Below are positions 59,171-64,000 of a stretch of DNA of 64,000 nucleotides, piece by piece (the stretch's first letter is position 1; each line of letters opens with the position of its first letter). The stretch comes from Dysgonomonas sp. 25 (GTDB lineage Bacteria; Bacteroidota; Bacteroidia; Bacteroidales; Dysgonomonadaceae), in NCBI RefSeq assembly GCF_010501075.1, contig NZ_QVMN01000005.1:71714-135713 (forward strand), given 5' to 3'. The notes under the pieces were generated by a model. That model was not told where the DNA came from, ran no database searches, and worked only from the letters and a program-made list of their open reading frames with translations. Position numbers and translations under genes: made by a program.

Positions 59171-60292
59171 ATGGAAGCAGAAAAACTGGTTACACTCGCG
59201 ATACATACGCCGCAAAAAGCTAAGATACTCGAAGCCGTTCTCGAAAAAGAACACATCACCGTGTACACATCCCCCGTAGGGAATGATGAGCTGACGGAAA
59301 TGAAAGGTATCCGCATCCGTATCCGCGAAGCCGACCTTCCGCGCGCATTGAGCGTTGTCGAAAGCCGTCACCTGTTCAGCTACGACGAAGAAGAAACTTA
59401 TCGTGTGGACGATGGACGTCCGCGCATCCTTATCCCCGTCGATTTCTCCGACTATTCTATCAAAGCCTGCCGCATAGCCTTCAATATGGCGCGCGACCTG
59501 AATGCCAAAGTCAAAATACTGCACGTCTATTTCAACCCCTATTACCCTACGGCTTTGCCCATCGCAGATGCCTTTGCCTATCAGGGTAAGGAAGAAAAAG
59601 AGTTCCAGAATATAATCAATAAGGTAAAAAACGACATTCAGAAACTGTGCAATATCATTGACGAAAAGATAGCATCAGGCGAATTTCCTTCGGTCAACTA
59701 CTCCTACGTCCTGCGCGAAGGGCTGCCCGAAGAAGAAATAGTCGGCTTTGCCAAAGAATACAAGCCCGCTGTCATCATCATGGGCACGCGCGGCAAAGAC
59801 CAGAAAGATGCCGACCTGATAGGAAGCGTTACGGCCGAAGTGATAGAAATGACAAAGATTCCTATCGTCACCGTTCCACAAGATGCACATTTTACCGATT
59901 TGAAAGAAATAAAGCACGTATCTTTCCTTACCAATTTCAGCGAACGCGACTTGATGTCGTTCAGCCAATTGACCACTCTGCTCGCTCCGTACGATGTGCC
60001 TTATACCATTGTGCACATCAACGAGAAAAAGAGCGGAACATGGACAGAAATCAAACTGGAAGGAATCAAGGCCTACTTCAGCAAACAATATCCGACACTC
60101 AAAATCGACTATCAGTTGATCAACACCAATGATATGCTGAAAAGCCTCGACGAATACGTGCAGGAAGACCATGTGGACATGCTTGCCCTGACTACCAGCA
60201 AACGAAACGTATTTGCCCGTATGTTCAGCCCGAGCATTCCGCGCAAAATGCTCTTCCACTCCGACACCCCGATGTTTGTATTGAGGGGGTAA
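59171..60292 (+). CDS. Tandem universal stress protein with N-terminal accessory domain (copy 1)
   Basis: 373 residues. Residues about 1-65 form a small alpha/beta domain (LVTLAIHTPQKAKILEAVLE) similar to DUF2007-type signal-transducing domains. The first UspA domain (about 77-235; ILIPVDFSDYSIKACRIAFN) has the ATP-binding pattern G-x2-G-x9-G-S (GTRGKDQKDADLIGSV). The second (about 240-373; VSFLTNFSERDLMSFSQLTT) lacks that motif. The architecture suggests a nucleotide-sensing cytoplasmic stress protein. A paralogue follows 136 nt downstream. Confidence 0.87.
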   Translation: MEAEKLVTLAIHTPQKAKILEAVLEKEHITVYTSPVGNDELTEMKGIRIRIREADLPRALSVVESRHLFSYDEEETYRVDDGRPRILIPVDFSDYSIKACRIAFNMARDLNAKVKILHVYFNPYYPTALPIADAFAYQGKEEKEFQNIINKVKNDIQKLCNIIDEKIASGEFPSVNYSYVLREGLPEEEIVGFAKEYKPAVIIMGTRGKDQKDADLIGSVTAEVIEMTKIPIVTVPQDAHFTDLKEIKHVSFLTNFSERDLMSFSQLTTLLAPYDVPYTIVHINEKKSGTWTEIKLEGIKAYFSKQYPTLKIDYQLINTNDMLKSLDEYVQEDHVDMLALTTSKRNVFARMFSPSIPRKMLFHSDTPMFVLRG

Positions 60293-60428
60293 CTTTACGA
60301 GAACAAAAGAATGGATTAAAGGCGGATTTTACAGGTGTAGGATTCGCTTTTTTCTATAAAAAAAGCTAAATAGTAATAACACTTACTATTTGTCTTTGTA
60401 TCTTTGATAAGAAAATAAAAAGACTGTT

Positions 60429-61577
60429 ATGGAAGAGGAAAAATTAGTAACATTAGCGGTTCATACCAACAAGAAAGCCCAGATTTTGAAAGACTTTCTT
60501 GAAGAAAAAGGAATCGAAGTACACATCGACAGCATCAACGGGAAAAGCCTTACGGACGTGACGCCGGGCGTACGCGTGCGTGTCATGGAGCAGGATTTGG
60601 CACATGCATTGGCATTGGTCGAGAGCGTGCACCTTTTCAGCTACAACAAAGAAGAAACCTACCGCGTGGATGACGGAAAACCCCGCATCCTTGTGCCGGT
60701 CGACTTCTCCGACTATTCGCTCAATGCCTGCCGTGTAGCCTTCAATATAGCCAAACTACGCGATGCCAAAGTCAAGATATTTAATGCCTACTACAACCCC
60801 TATTACCCGGTCGATCTGCCTTTTGCCGATATACTCTACGGGAGCGATGAGGAAGAAAAGAAAGAGGCAACCAACATTATCGACAAAGTAAAATCCAAAA
60901 TGCAGGAGCTGGTTTCGGAAATCGGCAAGCGCGTCGAGAGCGGCGACTTTCCCTCGGTCAACTATTCCTACTCCTTCCGCGAAGGCGTAGCCGAAGAAGA
61001 GATAGCCGAATATGCCCGGCAATATAAACCCCGCCTGATTGTGATGGGGACGAAAGGTGCCGACGACCAATCGGATAACATGCTCGGTAGCGTTACGGCC
61101 GAAGTGATAGAAATGACCAATGTAGCTACGCTGGCCATCCCTAAGGATTCGCTGCTGAGAGATCCGTTGGCTATCAGGCATATCGCTTTTTCCACCAACT
61201 TCAGTCAGCGCGACCTTATCACGTTCGATACCCTGTACCAGTTTGCTAAACCCTATGGCAAAGACCTTAGGATTACGCTGTTGCACGTGAATATCCTCGA
61301 CAAGAAAGGCGCTAAGTGGAGCGAAGAAAATGTGCAGAAAATTCTGACCTATATCAAGGAGCATTACCCCGAACTGAATATCGGATATAAACAGATAGAC
61401 ACCGATAACGAGAATATGTATTCCGAAATCGGACAATTCATCACGGACGAACATGTCGAAGTGGTGACGGTCAACACCCGCCGACGCAATGCATTTACCC
61501 GCCTGTTCGTGCCGAGTGTTTCGCGCAAGATACTTGCCCGTTCCAAAGCGGCATTGCTCGTCTTGAGAGAAAATTAG
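60429..61577 (+). CDS. Tandem universal stress protein with N-terminal accessory domain (copy 2)
   Basis: 382 residues with the same layout as the upstream gene: accessory domain (LVTLAVHTNKKAQILKDFLE), first UspA domain (ILVPVDFSDYSLNACRVAFN) with nucleotide motif GTKGADDQSDNMLGSV, and a second degenerate UspA domain (IAFSTNFSQRDLITFDTLYQ). The pair is a tandem duplication that has clearly diverged over its whole length. A good terminator follows. Confidence 0.87.
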   Translation: MEEEKLVTLAVHTNKKAQILKDFLEEKGIEVHIDSINGKSLTDVTPGVRVRVMEQDLAHALALVESVHLFSYNKEETYRVDDGKPRILVPVDFSDYSLNACRVAFNIAKLRDAKVKIFNAYYNPYYPVDLPFADILYGSDEEEKKEATNIIDKVKSKMQELVSEIGKRVESGDFPSVNYSYSFREGVAEEEIAEYARQYKPRLIVMGTKGADDQSDNMLGSVTAEVIEMTNVATLAIPKDSLLRDPLAIRHIAFSTNFSQRDLITFDTLYQFAKPYGKDLRITLLHVNILDKKGAKWSEENVQKILTYIKEHYPELNIGYKQIDTDNENMYSEIGQFITDEHVEVVTVNTRRRNAFTRLFVPSVSRKILARSKAALLVLREN

Positions 61578-61600
61578 TTATATGTAGCGCAAATTAAGAG

Positions 61601-61639
61601 GCAAATCCTTTCGTCAGATGGAATGGATTTGCTTTTTTT
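61601..61639 (+). terminator. Rho-independent terminator after the second universal stress protein
   Basis: GCAAATCC (61601-61608) pairs perfectly with GGATTTGC (61625-61632), followed by seven T. Confidence 0.85.
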
Positions 61640-61677
61640 GTATATGTAAAATAAATAAGTATTTAAATGATAAATAG

Positions 61678-63735
61678 ATGAAAAAAATCGTATTGGGAGC
61701 AACATTTGCTCTTGCAGCATTGTTTACAGCATGCGACGGAGAAAAGAAAGGACAACCGGAAACGAATCAAAATTTTACGTACGAAGTGGAAGAATTTGCA
61801 GATATACAAGTCCTGCGGTACAAGGTACCCGGATTTGAAGACCTCACATTGCAGGAGAAAACATTGATATACTACCTCTCGCAGGCAGCACTCGAAGGGC
61901 GCGATATACTCTACGACCAGAACAACAGATACAATCTGGCTATCAGGCGCACGCTCGAGGCTATCTACGAAAACTATCAGGGCGACAAGGAAAGCGCCGA
62001 CTACAAAGAGTTTGTCGTTTACCTCAAACGCGTCTGGTTCTCCAACGGTATTCACCACCATTACGGCGAGGAAAAATTCCTGCCCGGCTTTTCGAAAGAC
62101 TTTTTCAAAGAGCAGGTAAAAGCCCTTCCGGCCGATAAAGTGCCTGCCAAAGAGGGACAAACCGTAGACCAGTTCATCGCCATGATGGAACCTGTCATGT
62201 TCGACCCGAATGTGATGGCAAAGAAAGTAGACAAATCGGCGAAAGACAAAATACTGGCATCCGCCAACAACTACTACGGCGAAGGCGTGACGCAGAGCGA
62301 AGTAGAGGCATTCTACGAAGCCATGAAAAAACCGGACGATGCGACGCCTGTTTCTTACGGCCTGAACAGCCGACTGGTAAAAGAAAACGGCAAGCTGCAG
62401 GAAAAAGTATGGAAAGAAAACGGCCTTTATTCGCCCGCCATCAAACGGATTGTTTACTGGCTCGAAAAATCGCTTCCGGCAGTGCACAACTATGATAAGT
62501 CTCAGGAAGAAACCATCTCCAAGCTTATCTTCTACTACAAGACAGGCGACCTGAAAATGTTCGACGATTACGCCATTGCTTGGGTAAGCGATAATGCCCG
62601 TGTGGATTTCGTAAACGGATTCACCGAAACATACGGCGATGCCTTGGGCATCAAAGCCAGCTGGGAGTCTATCGTGAACTTCCGCAACGAAGAAGCGACC
62701 AAACGCACCCAGACGATAAGCAGCAATGCCCAGTGGTTCGAAGACCATTCGCCGGTGGACAACCGCTTCAAGAAGGAAGAAGTGAAAGGTGTGACAGCCA
62801 AAGTGATTACCGTTACCCAGTTGGGTGGCGATTGCTATCCCGCTACGCCGATAGGCATCAACTTGCCCAATGCCGATTGGATTCGCGCGGATTATGGCTC
62901 TAAATCGGTTACTATCGAAAATATAATGGAGGCATACGACCAAGCTTCGCTACATACAGGATTCAACGACGAATTTGTGTGGAGCGAAAACGAAATCAAT
63001 CTTATCAAAGAATATGGCTTCATGACGGACGTATTGCATACCGACCTACACGAATGCCTCGGACACGGTTCGGGTAAGCTCATGCCGGGAACAGACCCGA
63101 ATGCTTTGGGCGAATACAGTTCCGAGATAGAGGAAACCCGCGCCGACCTTTTCGGGTTGTACTATTGTGCCGATCCTAAAATTGTAGAATTGGGCTTGTT
63201 GCCGAACGCTGATGCTTACAAGTCAGAGTATTATCGCTTTATGATGAACGGGCTGTTGACGCAGCTTGTCCGCATCGAACCGGGTAAGAATATCGAAGAG
63301 GCACATATGGTCAACCGCCAACTGATAGCCAAGTGGGTATTGGAACACGGCAAAGCCGACAATGTAGTCGAATATAAAGTTCGCGATGGCAAAACGTATG
63401 TGGTGGTGAACGACTACGAAAAACTGCGCGACTTATTCGGACAATTATTAGCCGAAATACAACGCATCAAGTCGGAAGGCGACTTTGCCGCCGGAAAAGC
63501 ATTGGTGGAGAAATATGGCATCAAGGTAGACCCGAAACTTCATCAGGAAGTATTGGAACGCTACAAAAAGCTGAATATGAAACCATACAGAGGCTTTGTG
63601 AATCCTGTCTTTACAGCCGAAACGGACGATAAAGGTAAAATCACGGATGTCAAGGTTTCGTACGACGAAAGCTATATCGATCAGATGCTTCGCTACTCGA
63701 AAGAGTATTCGACTTTGCCGACATACAACGATTGA
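61678..63735 (+). CDS. Dipeptidyl-peptidase III (M49) lipoprotein
   Basis: 685 residues: signal MKKIVLGATFALAALFTA followed by lipobox Cys19. The zinc site is HECLGH (in DLHECLGHGSGKL), matching the H-E-x-x-G-H motif unique to M49. The third ligand Glu lies in EEIEETRADLFGLYY. It removes dipeptides from peptide N-termini. A lipoprotein form of DPP III is typical of Bacteroidetes, whereas eukaryotic enzymes are cytosolic. The gene is monocistronic between two terminators. Confidence 0.94.
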   Translation: MKKIVLGATFALAALFTACDGEKKGQPETNQNFTYEVEEFADIQVLRYKVPGFEDLTLQEKTLIYYLSQAALEGRDILYDQNNRYNLAIRRTLEAIYENYQGDKESADYKEFVVYLKRVWFSNGIHHHYGEEKFLPGFSKDFFKEQVKALPADKVPAKEGQTVDQFIAMMEPVMFDPNVMAKKVDKSAKDKILASANNYYGEGVTQSEVEAFYEAMKKPDDATPVSYGLNSRLVKENGKLQEKVWKENGLYSPAIKRIVYWLEKSLPAVHNYDKSQEETISKLIFYYKTGDLKMFDDYAIAWVSDNARVDFVNGFTETYGDALGIKASWESIVNFRNEEATKRTQTISSNAQWFEDHSPVDNRFKKEEVKGVTAKVITVTQLGGDCYPATPIGINLPNADWIRADYGSKSVTIENIMEAYDQASLHTGFNDEFVWSENEINLIKEYGFMTDVLHTDLHECLGHGSGKLMPGTDPNALGEYSSEIEETRADLFGLYYCADPKIVELGLLPNADAYKSEYYRFMMNGLLTQLVRIEPGKNIEEAHMVNRQLIAKWVLEHGKADNVVEYKVRDGKTYVVVNDYEKLRDLFGQLLAEIQRIKSEGDFAAGKALVEKYGIKVDPKLHQEVLERYKKLNMKPYRGFVNPVFTAETDDKGKITDVKVSYDESYIDQMLRYSKEYSTLPTYND

Positions 63736-63756
63736 TTTCTTGTTGAAACAGATACC

Positions 63757-63792
63757 AAACGGAGTTCTCTCACAGGGAGCTCCGTTTCTTTT
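63757..63792. terminator. Terminator after the DPP III gene, between convergent genes
   Basis: AAACGGAG (63757-63764) pairs with CTCCGTTT (63780-63787), followed by T residues. Confidence 0.75.
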
Positions 63793-64000
63793 TTACTGAA
63801 AAGTTATTTTATCCAGGAACTTGCTCTTGAAATCGAGCCGTTTGGTAAAGCTAAGCTGCACAAGCCCCGAAGAAAGATTCAGCTTGTCCTCTTTCGTCTT
63901 TATCAGGCTGGAATTGTAAAAGACGCCCGACACGCTCACCGTCCAGTCGTCGCCGTAATAGCCGGCCGCTATGCGTGGCAGGACGGAAGGATAGACATTT
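63793..64000 (-). CDS. Probable outer-membrane beta-barrel protein, C-terminal part (cut by window edge)
   Basis: Reading the minus strand gives NVYPSVLPRIAAGYYGDDWT, then VSVSGVFYNSSLIKTKEDKL and a last strand FTKRLDFKSKFLDKITFQ before the TAA (63793-63795). The alternating hydrophobic/aromatic pattern and this arrangement resemble the DUF4421 family of beta-barrel proteins. The start and most of the gene lie outside the window. Confidence 0.6.
   Translation of the reverse strand, partial: NVYPSVLPRIAAGYYGDDWTVSVSGVFYNSSLIKTKEDKLNLSSGLVQLSFTKRLDFKSKFLDKITFQ

Overview
This 64 kb window is chromosomal DNA from a member of the Bacteroidota, most likely the order Bacteroidales; a Dysgonomonas- or Parabacteroides-like organism is my inference and is not proven. 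The evidence is a set of family-level markers: an L28-L33-DUF4295-FtsY-RimO cluster, split BAT (aerotolerance) genes, a cytoplasmic-HU/LysM fusion, an EF-G2-type factor, many lipoproteins with short signal peptides, DUF4328, DUF4884 and DUF4421-type proteins. In addition, Bacteroidetes-type promoters (TAnnTTTG -7 box, in the best cases with TTTG 19 nt upstream) recur in front of genes. No rRNA, tRNA, transposase or prophage was found.

Layout. 1-4.8 kb: the start of trpS (minus strand), ybeY, a TPR lipoprotein with a small membrane protein, and an NfnAB-type flavoprotein pair. 4.9-8.4 kb: a GT-C-like membrane glycosyltransferase, then an accessory island with a degenerate CRISPR repeat followed by a hairpin, an AT-rich lipoprotein gene and a six-repeat CRISPR array without cas genes. 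8.6-16.4 kb: a carboxyltransferase (pyruvate carboxylase subunit B type), two related lipocalin-like lipoproteins, a phosphopantetheinyl transferase, an AlkD-like protein, a Dabb protein, GAPDH and an NAD-dependent epimerase. 16.6-21.4 kb: the L28/L33/FtsY/RimO/HU cluster. 21.4-24.7 kb: a minus-strand surface polysaccharide operon (flippase, GT2, LicD). 24.9-32.7 kb: an MFS transporter, small envelope proteins, a DUF1080 lipoprotein, an EF-G paralogue and a DUF4328 protein.

32.9-42.1 kb: the BAT operon (MoxR, DUF58, a membrane protein, BatA, BatB, BatC and a half-length BatD-like protein), followed by a PASTA protein and RluD. A broken four-helix-bundle gene flanked by inverted repeats sits between moxR and the DUF58 gene. 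Full-length BatD and BatE lie about 13 kb further on (53.8-56.5 kb), after an acyltransferase, Tag glycosylase, an Lrp-type regulator, two FKBP isomerases, a sirtuin, an orphan Imm11-like protein, PBP1A and an SGNH hydrolase. 57.2-64 kb: a leucine-rich-repeat secreted protein, a small putative DNA-binding protein, two tandem universal stress proteins, dipeptidyl-peptidase III and the end of a probable beta-barrel protein gene.

The most interesting points are: (1) the orphan CRISPR array, whose isolated degenerate copy keeps exactly the half that a type II tracrRNA anti-repeat would need and is followed by a perfect hairpin; (2) the EF-G paralogue in which the catalytic histidine of the G3 motif is serine; (3) the interrupted and split BAT locus; (4) several families of short dispersed intergenic repeats, which pile up with a (CA)n microsatellite at 56.6-57.2 kb; (5) a carboxyltransferase whose biotinyl-like domain has no lysine at the expected place.
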